This document shows, in pieces, positions 36,898-45,225 of a stretch of 64,000 bases of DNA (position 1 is the stretch's first letter; the number at the start of each line of letters is the position of its first letter). The translations under genes and the position numbers were made by a program. The stretch covers positions 1,860,001 through 1,924,000 of the forward strand of contig NZ_JALPRS010000001.1 of NCBI RefSeq assembly GCF_023630255.1, in the 5' to 3' direction. Source of the DNA: Pontibacter deserti (GTDB lineage Bacteria > Bacteroidota > Bacteroidia > Cytophagales > Hymenobacteraceae). Below the pieces are notes generated by a model that had not been told where the DNA came from, did not search any database, and saw only the letters and a list, made by a program, of their open reading frames with translations.

Positions 36898-38370
36898 TTA
36901 TTTAGGCATTGATTCTAAAATCAGCTCCCATAAGTGTTCGTAAGGAACAATCTCAATTTCGGCATAGGCATCTCCTGGGGTTGGAGTTTCAATAAGTTTC
37001 TGATAATGTTTTGCCCCTTTTATTCTGCATGATGCGGCATCATAGTCTTCTGTTACAGTTAGCATTAGAAGTTTTAAAAACAATTTACTTCTGAGACTAA
37101 AAGTATCTTTCAAATGCGTTAAAATATACTTTTTAAGGCTTTCAATCCGATAAAGTAAACCCTCAGTATCTCCTTTTTTTAGGAAATACATAAACTGTAG
37201 TATAAGTATGGCTACGTTAAAACCTTGCTTATCTTTACTATATTCATTAACCGAAGTAACGAAGTTCTGATAATTAAATCCTTCTAATACAGGTGATTTA
37301 GGTTCCAAAAAATATAAGTAGGCAGTATATAACTGCCATCTTTCTGTAGCATCATTCGAAATGGTAGTAAAGCTTGTGTTAGTTCGAACTCTATGCAGTA
37401 AAACTGTTGCTAACTCGTATTGCCTTGCATGTACAGCTAACAGGAAATAATTTTCCATATAAGCGAACCAGTTTTTAGTAGTTGAATCAAACAAACTATA
37501 AAAATCATTCGCATAAATTAGACCCTTTGCATATTCTTTTGTTCGCAAGTGAGCGTAAATTAAAGTATAAGCGTTATACTTAATATCAAATCTAGCTGGG
37601 TTTATTTCTCCCTGCTGTACCCTTTCAAAAGCATCTTTGGTGATATTCATTATCTGCACAAAATCTCCTATGAGTTCATAATAAAGGATGGAGGTTTTGT
37701 ATAATGACAAGAATGAGTCAAAAGTGTTAATTTCTGATACAATGTTTTTTAATCTGAGAATTGTTGAGGGTAATTCATTTAGTAGGGACTTCCTGACTTT
37801 AACTGTGCTCTTGAGATGTGCTTTGGACATCTGGTGTAATCCAATTGCCTCCTTCTCTAAACCAACTAGTTGCAATTGATCCAAATATCTTTTCCTTTTT
37901 TCATTGAATGATTTTAAAGACCCTTGGTTGGTTAGAGCTGTTAGTTCAATCTCATATGCATTAAGCAGAATATCATTGAATTCATACTGAACTGCTATAG
38001 GTATAACTTTATTACATATCCCAATAGAAAGATGATATTCCGTTTGTTTAAGCAATATCTTAGCTATATTTAGTAATCGGCTACATTCTGTTTCCTTATA
38101 GAAAGCAACGTTGGTATTATTTATATCAATAGTTAAAAGAGTGTTATAAAGCTTCTTTTTAACTCGATGTTTGAGCATTTTATAGCGTACATCACTTTGG
38201 TCTGTCCCATAAAGTTTATATGCCGCTTCCACATCGGAATTAAATTCACCTTGTGTTATACCATTAACATAACACCCCTCTAGGCTTTTACCTTTTTGCA
38301 AATAAGAATTCAAAAGATTTTTAGAGGAAATCTTTTGAAGCACTTTTAGAAGTTGCTGTATTTCCTGCAT
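36898..38370 (-). CDS. Helical-repeat-like protein, paralogue 2 (no known family)
   Basis: The 490-residue protein is a tandem paralogue of the previous gene. They share KMLKHRVKKKLYNTLLTID (about residues 69-87), TPR-like units (LIYAHLRTKEYAKGLIYANDFY, NYFLLAVHARQYELATVLLHRV) and the terminal TPTPGDAYAEIEIVPYEHLWELIL. It is cytosolic by sequence. It is the first gene of the two-gene operon and diverges from a small peptide gene at 38695 across a 324-bp AT-rich gap. Duplicate copies with conserved ends and variable middles suggest different ligands or partners. The function is unknown. Confidence 0.75.
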   Translation of the reverse strand: MQEIQQLLKVLQKISSKNLLNSYLQKGKSLEGCYVNGITQGEFNSDVEAAYKLYGTDQSDVRYKMLKHRVKKKLYNTLLTIDINNTNVAFYKETECSRLLNIAKILLKQTEYHLSIGICNKVIPIAVQYEFNDILLNAYEIELTALTNQGSLKSFNEKRKRYLDQLQLVGLEKEAIGLHQMSKAHLKSTVKVRKSLLNELPSTILRLKNIVSEINTFDSFLSLYKTSILYYELIGDFVQIMNITKDAFERVQQGEINPARFDIKYNAYTLIYAHLRTKEYAKGLIYANDFYSLFDSTTKNWFAYMENYFLLAVHARQYELATVLLHRVRTNTSFTTISNDATERWQLYTAYLYFLEPKSPVLEGFNYQNFVTSVNEYSKDKQGFNVAILILQFMYFLKKGDTEGLLYRIESLKKYILTHLKDTFSLRSKLFLKLLMLTVTEDYDAASCRIKGAKHYQKLIETPTPGDAYAEIEIVPYEHLWELILESMPK

Positions 38371-38694
38371 GAGTTGTTAGTTATATTATGATAAATTTTT
38401 GATATTATTATAAACTTGAAGCTTCTGCATTAAGAGCGAAAAAATATTTTAATATATATTCAATAATCAGTTTTAATAAATTTATTTGAGCTTTGACAAG
38501 AATGTTACTATTTATTAGTATCTAAACTAAAAATTAGTCACTACATCCCCATATGCATAACGCATTGCTTTATTCAACGGAAATATATATATATTTTCCA
38601 AAACAATTATAGTTACTTATTGTAAATAATATTCCTTGGCTTTTAGCTATCATTAATAAATATTTGTTTCAATAAACTCTTAAAAATAAAAGCC
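38371..38694. other. AT-rich divergent intergenic region
   Basis: This 324-bp, strongly AT-rich stretch lies between the paralogue operon and the 51-aa peptide gene, and must carry their promoters. It has a run of alternating AT at about 38581-38595 and AATATTTG near 38660, one base off the -7 consensus. I see no clean promoter or gene. Confidence 0.45.
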
Positions 38695-38850
38695 ATGATA
38701 GAAATAGTAGTTGCAATAATCTTACAAATAACAACAATCTTAGGTGGTGGCGATTCTGATAAAGAAAAAGCTGAACAAAAAGAAAAAGAAGCAAAGGCTA
38801 AAACAGAGCAGTCTGCAGCAGAGGGTGGTGCAGGTAACTGGAATGACTAA
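38695..38850 (+). CDS. Small peptide, hydrophobic N-terminus and charged tail
   Basis: The 51-residue frame (ATG 38695, TAA 38848) is MIEIVVAIILQITTILGGG followed by a Lys/Glu/Ala-rich tail (KEKAEQKEKEAKAKTEQ) and ending AAEGGAGNWND. Hydrophobic residues 4-16 followed by GGG could be a short export leader or membrane helix. The lack of an N-terminal positive charge argues against a classical Sec signal. It sits between the divergent paralogue operon and an oligopeptide importer (binding-protein start at 38916, 65 bp on). Its reality is supported only by composition and position. Confidence 0.5.
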   Translation: MIEIVVAIILQITTILGGGDSDKEKAEQKEKEAKAKTEQSAAEGGAGNWND

Positions 38851-38915
38851 GGAAGATATATAGTCTTAAAATTATTATCTTGCTCCTGAATACTTTTAGC
38901 CAAAGGACATTTCAG

Positions 38916-40631
38916 ATGAGGAAGATTTACCCGTTACTTTTTAGCTTACTCTTTTTATTATCTTTTTGCTCGCAACCACAGCGCCAGCCAGATGAGGTAA
39001 GGATTCGTTTAGCTTCTGATCCGCAAACGCTTAGTCCGGTAAACTATAGCGATCCATCCGGGCTTCAGGTTATTAACCTGTTATTCCAGAGCTTATTGGG
39101 GGCTGATCTAGCTGATGATCAATTAAAGCCTGTGCTGGTTAATAGTTTACCAATTATTGAGCAGAAAGATTCTGTAACGCTTATAACTTATGAGCTTAGA
39201 GAGGAAGCTGCATGGACAAATGGGTCTCCCGTAACATCAGACGACATTGCCTTTACGCTAAAGGTATTAAAAGCACCGGTAGTACATAATGAAATGATGA
39301 AACCGCAGGTTGCGTTCATTCGTGACCTGATACAGGATAAAGAGAACCAAAGAAAGTTTACGCTTGTCTGTGATGGGTATACGCCTGAGATGGAGTTACT
39401 ATCCGGAGACTTCTTTATTCTACCTTCTTATTTATTTGACCCTAAAGATCTATTAAAAAATATACCTGTAGCCGCATTTACAGACAGCCTTTCCAAGCTA
39501 GAAAACAATAAAAACATAAAGGCTTTTGCGGCCCAGTTTAATATTCCGGCGTTTAACAACAACGGACAAAAATTACAAGGTAGTGCCGGTTATCTATTGG
39601 AGAAATGGGTACCCGGACAATACATTACGTTGAAGCAGAAAGAAAACTGGTGGGGTAAAGAAACTGGTGCTCCGAATTTAACTGCAAGTCCTAAGCAAAT
39701 TACATTACAGGTTATACCCGATAACACAACAGCTTTACTTGCTACTAAAAATGGCCAGTTAGATGTGCTAAGCGATATTCCTGCATCAGAGTTTGATCAG
39801 CTAAAGAGCAATCAGAGCTTTTTAAAAGATTATGAGCTTCACACACCTCAGTCTTATAGCTCTTTGTATGTAGGTATTAACAGCAGGCTGCCTAAATTCT
39901 CAGATAAAAAAACCCGGCAAGCAATAGCCTATTTACTGGACGTTACTAACTTTATTAAAGTAACGCAACAGCAGTATGCAACACCTACCGTAGGCATTAT
40001 ACCGCCTAATATTAAAGACTATTATAACTCTGATCTTAAACCTTATACTTTAAACACAGCTAAGGCAAAACAGCTTTTACAGGCAGCAGGTTGGCAGGAA
40101 CGTAAAAACGGATGGTTTAAATCTTTTGATGGCAAGGAACAACAACTAACTATAGCCGCAATTTATAAAGCCGGAAATACTATTTTGGAGTCCACAGCTT
40201 TAATATTTCAGCAGAGTGCCACTAAACTTAACATACCTGTGCAGATTGAAGCACAGGAGAGCAGCTTATTCTCTCAAAACTCCAGGGAACAAAATTTTGA
40301 ATTGTTCTTCCGTACATTAACCGGTAATCCGTTTGCCTTCAATTTTACTACTTTATTACATACTTCATTTGCTGAAAAAGGAGGCACCAACTATACAGGT
40401 TTTGGTAATACTGAAAGTGATGCTTTATTGGAGGCCATTAACACTTCTAAAAACAGAGAGCAAAAAGCTCCGCTTCTGAAAAAATTGCAGAAGGTAATGC
40501 AGGAAGAGGCTACCTTTATTCCATTGTATTACCAGAAAGAGCGTTTAGCAATACACAAGCGCTTTGGTAATACCAAAGTTTCTGGTCTTAAGCCGAACTA
40601 TGATGTAAGTGCTTTCCTGCTTAAAAAGTAG
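38916..40631 (+). CDS. Oligopeptide ABC transporter substrate-binding lipoprotein
   Basis: Taken from the ATG at 38916 the protein has 571 residues; an in-frame start at 38880 adds only 12. The lipobox is LLSFC (Cys about 18). It belongs to the SBP family 5 (OppA/DppA/NikA). It has IRLASDPQTLSPVNYSDPSGLQVINLLFQSLL, LREEAAWTNGSPVTSDDIAFTLKVL, AGYLLEKWVPGQYITLKQKENWWG, RQAIAYLLDV and the C-terminal LQKVMQEEATFIPLYYQKERLAI. It should capture short peptides in the periplasm for the two permeases that follow, 6 bp away. No ATPase gene is nearby. Confidence 0.92.
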   Translation: MRKIYPLLFSLLFLLSFCSQPQRQPDEVRIRLASDPQTLSPVNYSDPSGLQVINLLFQSLLGADLADDQLKPVLVNSLPIIEQKDSVTLITYELREEAAWTNGSPVTSDDIAFTLKVLKAPVVHNEMMKPQVAFIRDLIQDKENQRKFTLVCDGYTPEMELLSGDFFILPSYLFDPKDLLKNIPVAAFTDSLSKLENNKNIKAFAAQFNIPAFNNNGQKLQGSAGYLLEKWVPGQYITLKQKENWWGKETGAPNLTASPKQITLQVIPDNTTALLATKNGQLDVLSDIPASEFDQLKSNQSFLKDYELHTPQSYSSLYVGINSRLPKFSDKKTRQAIAYLLDVTNFIKVTQQQYATPTVGIIPPNIKDYYNSDLKPYTLNTAKAKQLLQAAGWQERKNGWFKSFDGKEQQLTIAAIYKAGNTILESTALIFQQSATKLNIPVQIEAQESSLFSQNSREQNFELFFRTLTGNPFAFNFTTLLHTSFAEKGGTNYTGFGNTESDALLEAINTSKNREQKAPLLKKLQKVMQEEATFIPLYYQKERLAIHKRFGNTKVSGLKPNYDVSAFLLKK

Positions 40632-40637
40632 TAGTTA

Positions 40638-41729
40638 ATGCTGCGCTATACATTTCAGCGGCTCTTTATTGCCATACCTATACTTTGGGTTATGGCATCA
40701 GTTATTTTCCTCTTCAGCCGTATATTACCCGGGACCTTTGGCGAACAGCAGCTACTGCAAACGGATGCAGAATTTTATAGCAAGGCATCTAAACAAGAAC
40801 GCGACGCATCATATCAGCAGCTACTGGAGCGCACTAACCAGCAACTACCAGTTTTCTATGTCAGTTTAGCGCCTATCTCTGTTAATCCGGATCATAACTA
40901 TAGTTACCTTATACCTGACCTGGAGTGGCATGGCACCAAAAACCAATATCATTTATGGGCCTCAGATGTACTACAAGGTAGCCTGGGAGAATCATTTGTA
41001 AAGGCGCAACCTGTCAACAGTTTAATCTATGAGGCAGCCGGTAATACTATCTGGGTGCTAGGCATAAGTATAACTCTTACTGTAGCTTTGGCTATCCTTT
41101 TAGGTACAGGTTTAATGCTGGGCAAAGGAGGTAAGTTACGGCGTATTATTTTACCCTCGCTGGTTATAGTTGACAGCATTCCTTTCTTTGTGTTAGCTCT
41201 ACTGTTATTGTTGCTTTTTGCTAATCCAGATACTTTGCAGTTATTTCCTGCTTTTGGCTTAGGCTATACTTCCGCTGCAGAACAACATTGGTGGGCATCC
41301 CTTCTTTCTGAGTTCCCTTACCTGGTTTTACCTATACTTTGCCTTACTTTATCTTACTTGCCCTACCTTACAAACCAGGTTTACAGCTCTCTGGCAGGCA
41401 CAATGCAGGCTGATTTTATTAAGACAGCCCGGGCAAAAGGGCTCTCCTCTTACAAGGTTGTTACAAATCATGCTTTAAGAAACGCCCTTTTACCAGTCAT
41501 CACAACTCTATCAGATATGTTACCGACATTAGTCGCAGGCACTGTGGTGATAGAAGTAATTTTTGCCATACCTGGTATCGGGCGCTTACTCGTAACCAGC
41601 GTGCTTGCCCGGGACTTTCCGGTTATTGTTGGTATTGTAGTGGTAATAGCTTTAGCTAAAATGCTTTCTAATGTGGTGGCAGATATCTGTTATTCAATTG
41701 CTGACCCAAGAATAAGGTATACCAAATGA
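40638..41729 (+). CDS. OppB/DppB-type ABC permease
   Basis: The 363-residue protein has the OppB layout: one N-terminal helix, a large periplasmic loop, then the BPD_transp_1 core of about five helices. The coupling (EAA) loop reads DFIKTARAKGLSSYKVVTNHALRNALLPVI, and AGTVVIEVIFAIPGIGRLLVTSVLARDFPVI is the classic OppB end. The periplasmic insert (about residues 30-140) is longer than in E. coli OppB. Its stop overlaps the next start (ATGA), which marks strict translational coupling with the OppC partner. Confidence 0.93.
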   Translation: MLRYTFQRLFIAIPILWVMASVIFLFSRILPGTFGEQQLLQTDAEFYSKASKQERDASYQQLLERTNQQLPVFYVSLAPISVNPDHNYSYLIPDLEWHGTKNQYHLWASDVLQGSLGESFVKAQPVNSLIYEAAGNTIWVLGISITLTVALAILLGTGLMLGKGGKLRRIILPSLVIVDSIPFFVLALLLLLLFANPDTLQLFPAFGLGYTSAAEQHWWASLLSEFPYLVLPILCLTLSYLPYLTNQVYSSLAGTMQADFIKTARAKGLSSYKVVTNHALRNALLPVITTLSDMLPTLVAGTVVIEVIFAIPGIGRLLVTSVLARDFPVIVGIVVVIALAKMLSNVVADICYSIADPRIRYTK

Positions 41730-42799
41730 AAGTACTTTGGCAAGATATCTTATACTTATGGCGCAGCATTTGGGTGCTCCGGTTGGCAATGTTATACCTT
41801 GCGGGCTTAACCCTGCTAATTGTAGCGTTACCTATACTTCCACTGGCGTATACTCCCAATCATATGGACTTGGGGAATACATTTCTTAAACCTTTCACCA
41901 GCCAGTTGCATTGGTTAGGCACAGACCAGCTAGGCAGAGATGTATTAGTTAATATACTGTATGGGGCACGCAATGGTCTATTGATAGCTATTCCAGTAAT
42001 GCTTATTTCGTCTTTGCTAGGCACAACTATAGGCGCTGTTGCAGGGTACTTTGGCAACTATAAATTACAGCTTAAGCGTAGTTCATTTCTTGTAATCCTT
42101 TGCTCGGTATTTGTAGCAATATACTATCTGCTATACTTACCTCTTCAGGTTTCAGGCCGAGACCTGCCTACTTCTGTAACTTATACTTCTGTGGGAATGG
42201 GGGCAATTATAATCCTATCGTTTTGGCTTTTGTTACGACCTCTCCTATCTCAGCTCTCCTTCTTTCAGAAACAGCTTACCTTTCCTATAGATAGTTTTAT
42301 ACTTCGCACAATAGAACTTGTAACCAGTCTGCCAAAGCTTCTGATCCTGATAAGTGTATCTGCCTTTGCTCCTCCTTCGGTGCTGTTACTTTCAATTATT
42401 TTTATTTGCACCTACTGGACTGTTACTGCCAGGCTTGCGCGTGCCGAAATGTTACGTATCCGGCAATTACCATACATGGAAGCAGCTGTAAGTATAGGCA
42501 TGAAGCCTAGACGCATAATTATAAATGAAGGGATTCCAAATATGATCAGTCCTATAGTGGTGGCATTCATCTTTGGAACGAGTGGGTTACTAGCGATAGA
42601 ATCAACCTTATCCTTCTTAGGAATTGGCCTGCCAGCTACTTTTCCAAGTTGGGGCAGAACAATTGCGGGTATACGTTCTAACCTTTCTGCGTGGTGGCTG
42701 GTGGCATTTCCGGGTGGTTTGTTAAGTATTACAGTGCTTGCTTTGCAGATTTGCAGCTATTATCTGGTGCGTATAACACAGGAAAGACAGAGGTCATAA
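41726..42799 (+). CDS. OppC/DppC-type ABC permease
   Basis: The 357-residue protein is the second permease. It has the OppC entry motif TSQLHWLGTDQLGRDVLVNILYGARNGLLIAIPVMLISSLLGTTIGAVAGYFG, then several helices with an extra segment (about 115-190). The EAA loop is PYMEAAVSIGMKPRRIIINEGIPNMISPIVVAF. GTSGLLAIESTLSFLGIGLPATFPSWGRTIAGI is diagnostic for OppC. It starts 4 bp inside the OppB stop. With the binding protein it forms an importer lacking a local OppD/OppF pair. Confidence 0.92.
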   Translation: MKVLWQDILYLWRSIWVLRLAMLYLAGLTLLIVALPILPLAYTPNHMDLGNTFLKPFTSQLHWLGTDQLGRDVLVNILYGARNGLLIAIPVMLISSLLGTTIGAVAGYFGNYKLQLKRSSFLVILCSVFVAIYYLLYLPLQVSGRDLPTSVTYTSVGMGAIIILSFWLLLRPLLSQLSFFQKQLTFPIDSFILRTIELVTSLPKLLILISVSAFAPPSVLLLSIIFICTYWTVTARLARAEMLRIRQLPYMEAAVSIGMKPRRIIINEGIPNMISPIVVAFIFGTSGLLAIESTLSFLGIGLPATFPSWGRTIAGIRSNLSAWWLVAFPGGLLSITVLALQICSYYLVRITQERQRS

Positions 42800-43036
42800 A
42801 TGTTACTTTCCACCTCTTCTTTACAAGATATCCGTTTAAAAAATTGCTTTACTCCCACCTCTACAAACCTACAAAACCTTAACTACGTGACACTACAGCT
42901 TAAGCTGCAAATCACATATCAAGTTAAACACAATTTAATATTTAAAATACCCTAGTTAATATCTATTATTAGATTTCCTGTTCTGTAGTATAGTAAATAG
43001 GTAATATTGTTTCAATCAAACTTAGTTACTCGCTGC

Positions 43037-43285
43037 ATGAACTCAACTTATAGCATCCTGAAGGAATCTGATAGCTTAAGCCGGTCAGTTTCACCTGCAT
43101 CATTCAACGGTGGTTTATCATCTGATGACCTAATGGAATATGCCACTATAGATGGTGGTGTTGTGGATTATTATGCCTGCGAACAGGCAGTGAGTAATGG
43201 AGCCGGAATCTTTATTGGGGGCTATTTTGTAGGCGTTACTGAATTCTCGCATTGCTATAGCCAGCAGACATTTTTGCGTTTATAA
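43037..43285 (+). CDS. Double-glycine leader peptide, bacteriocin- or pheromone-like
   Basis: The 82-residue protein (ATG 43037) splits at a double glycine. Residues 30-41 (DDLMEYATIDGG) fit the leader pattern with Glu at -8, a hydrophobic residue at -7, Ile at -4 and Gly-Gly at -2/-1. The 41-residue core (42-82) is hydrophobic and Gly-rich (GAGIFIGGYFVG) with two Cys (48 and 73) that could form a disulfide, resembling class II bacteriocins or secreted pheromones. A leader-cleaving C39 ABC exporter is not seen in this window, so processing is unproven. It is followed by a terminator. Confidence 0.6.
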   Translation: MNSTYSILKESDSLSRSVSPASFNGGLSSDDLMEYATIDGGVVDYYACEQAVSNGAGIFIGGYFVGVTEFSHCYSQQTFLRL

Positions 43286-43350
43286 ATTCCTTTATATAGT
43301 TAGCCTTAGAAGTAATTAAAATTAGTTGTTGGTTGTTTGTGTTAAACAAT

Positions 43351-43380
43351 AAGCCCTGTAGTTGCCGCTGCAGGGCTTTT
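43351..43380. terminator. Terminator, peptide gene / STAS-like gene
   Basis: AAGCCCTG pairs with CAGGGCTT (8 bp extended by a T-G and AG/CT), with a T-run. It lies between convergent genes. Confidence 0.8.
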
Positions 43381-43385
43381 GTTCT

Positions 43386-43820
43386 TTATATAGTTGCATA
43401 CAGCCAATCTAAGGCAGCTTCACGATCGTTAAAGGAACGCATAATACATCCGAAATATTCTTCGCCCTGCACATAGCTTAACAAGCTATCGATAATAGCA
43501 TGAGTAAACACGTCGGGTTCGGTAATACGGGCAAACTTAACTATAGATGATGTGCTTAATGCAGGCAAAAACGAATGTTTTACCCAATTATGATCTTCAG
43601 TACCAAGGCTGTTTAAACGGCGAGTATCAGCCAAAAGGTAACGAGGTTGCTTGTCTTCTATCACTTCTATTAAATGCGTGAGGGCCGCTTGTAAGCCCTG
43701 AGAAGTAACTAACCCATTCCAGGTGATTTCAACTAAACTTAGAGGTTCGCTGTACCGTATGCTATAAAGCGATTGGTCGGTTGTAACCGTTTCGGAGATT
43801 AACGCGTGCTGCAAGATCAT
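43386..43820 (-). CDS. STAS/SpoIIAA-like hypothetical protein
   Basis: The 144-residue protein has a beta-alpha pattern like small SpoIIAA/STAS-type domains of Bacteroidota. It reads YSEPLSLVEITWNGLVTSQGLQAALTHLIEVIEDKQPRYLLADTRRLNSLG, with a strand-helix-strand order and a buried Asp in LLADTR. The C-terminal part ends EAALDWLYATI. No catalytic motif is present. Such proteins may bind lipids or act in signalling, but no specific role is known. It is monocistronic. Confidence 0.7.
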   Translation of the reverse strand: MILQHALISETVTTDQSLYSIRYSEPLSLVEITWNGLVTSQGLQAALTHLIEVIEDKQPRYLLADTRRLNSLGTEDHNWVKHSFLPALSTSSIVKFARITEPDVFTHAIIDSLLSYVQGEEYFGCIMRSFNDREAALDWLYATI

Positions 43821-43960
43821 AAAACACTAATACGCATCTGTTACAGTAAATACTTGTATTAAAACCTGAATATATATTATTGCGTAAAGTATTTTCTGCT
43901 ATTTTTAAATTATTTGTCTTAGCTACAGAGATTTACTTCTCCGCAGTATCAACTAATATG

Positions 43961-43999
43961 AAAAAAGCCCTGACCAATTATCATGGTCAGGGCTTTTAA
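43961..43999 (-). terminator. Terminator downstream of tRNA-Ser
   Basis: AAAAGCCCTGACCA pairs with TGGTCAGGGCTTTT (14-bp perfect stem, 7-nt loop). It lies 6 bp beyond the tRNA 3' end in the minus orientation. Confidence 0.88.
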
Positions 44000-44004
44000 T
44001 TATG

Positions 44005-44092
44005 CAGAGAGCAAGGGATTCGAACCCTTGATACCCTTGTGGGGTATACACACTTTCCAGGCGTGCTCCTTCGACCACTCGGACAGCTCTCT
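44005..44092 (-). tRNA. tRNA-Ser (anticodon GGA)
   Basis: The 88-nt sequence folds as a class II tRNA. The acceptor AGAGAGC/GCTCTCT is 7 bp. The anticodon stem CACGC/GTGTG has loop CTGGAAA (anticodon GGA, reading UCC and UCU). It has a long variable arm and T-arm AAGGG-TTCGAAT-CCCTT. The discriminator is G. The CCA end is not encoded, so it must be added. The order (tRNA, terminator) and a free-standing position with no integrated element nearby suggest an ordinary tRNA locus. Confidence 0.97.
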
Positions 44093-44155
44093 AATTATGT
44101 GCAAAGATACACTATTAATATCTATACTTGCAAATTGAAGGTTCCTGCTTCCTGC

Positions 44156-45223
44156 TTAAATAGTAACTTCTCCGCGCAGGTTCTCAGAAAGCAATTTTAT
44201 AGTTTCCTCTCTGGGTAAATTCTGTCCCAGCACGAACATCAGTTTTGTAATTGCTGCTTCGGTAGTAATATCAGCGCCGCCAATCACTCCCATATTCAGC
44301 AGGTATTTGCTTGTTTCGTAGCGGCCTTGATCCACACGACCTTCGTCACATTGACTGACATTAAGTATAAACACACCCCGGTCAATTGTTTCTTTAAGCA
44401 GATTCAGGAACCAGGTTGAGGTAGGCGCATTGCCTGAACCAAAAGTTTCCAATACTACACCTTTAACATCCGGTGCCAGAAGTATACTCTTTACTACCTG
44501 CTCAGTTATACCCGGAAAAAGTTTAAGTATAACTACATGAGGCTCCAGGTTGTGATGCACTTTTAGTGGTTGAAGCGGGCAGGGCAGGATGTTCTCATCA
44601 TAAAAGTCGATGTCTATACCGGCTTCTGCCAATGGAGGATAGTTCTCTGATTTAAAGGCGTCGAAATGGCTGCTCTCTACTTTTTTAGCTCTGTTACCGC
44701 GCAACAGCAGGTTATGGAAGAAGATACTTACTTCCGGCACACGGCAACGCACGTGCGCCTTGCTGCCGGCTATCTGCAACGCTGTGATCAGGTTCTCGCG
44801 GGCATCAGTTCTGATAAGACCGATCGGCACTTGGGCTCCTGTAAAGATTACTGGTTTCTGCAGGTTCTCCAGCAAATAACTCAACGCCGATGCACTATAG
44901 CCCATAGTATCGGTACCGTGCAGCACCACAAAGCCATCGTAGTTATCATAGTTCTCTTCTATCAGCTTTGCCAGCATCAGCCAGTCAGCTATAGTTATGT
45001 TTGAGGAATCTATAACAGGCTCAATGCTGATAACGGTGAGCAGGTAATTGAACTGCTTCAGCTCCGGCACTTTCTCCAGTATCTGGTTAAAATTGAAGGG
45101 CACCAGGTGCTGCGCTTCTTCGTCAAACACCATTCCTACAGTACCACCTGTATAAATAATAAGTATAGATGCTTCCGGGTCGTCTGGGGCTGCGGTATCG
45201 ATGTGTACTTTTACCGTTTGCAT
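44156..45223 (-). CDS. ansA: Type I L-asparaginase
   Basis: The 355-residue protein has the type I asparaginase pattern. The first active-site Thr is in ILIIYTGGTVGMV (about residue 26). The second is in DGFVVLHGTDTMGYSASALSYLL (about 95-110), with the Lys/Asp partners in the following segment. VVLETFGSGNAPT follows. It lacks a signal peptide, consistent with the cytoplasmic enzyme. It hydrolyses asparagine to aspartate and ammonia. It follows tatD by 2 bp, so both are one transcript. Confidence 0.93.
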   Translation of the reverse strand: MQTVKVHIDTAAPDDPEASILIIYTGGTVGMVFDEEAQHLVPFNFNQILEKVPELKQFNYLLTVISIEPVIDSSNITIADWLMLAKLIEENYDNYDGFVVLHGTDTMGYSASALSYLLENLQKPVIFTGAQVPIGLIRTDARENLITALQIAGSKAHVRCRVPEVSIFFHNLLLRGNRAKKVESSHFDAFKSENYPPLAEAGIDIDFYDENILPCPLQPLKVHHNLEPHVVILKLFPGITEQVVKSILLAPDVKGVVLETFGSGNAPTSTWFLNLLKETIDRGVFILNVSQCDEGRVDQGRYETSKYLLNMGVIGGADITTEAAITKLMFVLGQNLPREETIKLLSENLRGEVTI

Positions 45224-45225
45224 GG

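Noticed and set aside
42800..42955. 51-codon frame directly after the OppC stop
   Set aside because: Starts immediately at the stop codon, composition looks random, and no export or fold signal is present.
44005..44092. tRNA-Ser as an integration site for an element
   Set aside because: No integrase, no duplicated tRNA 3' end and ordinary core genes on both sides.
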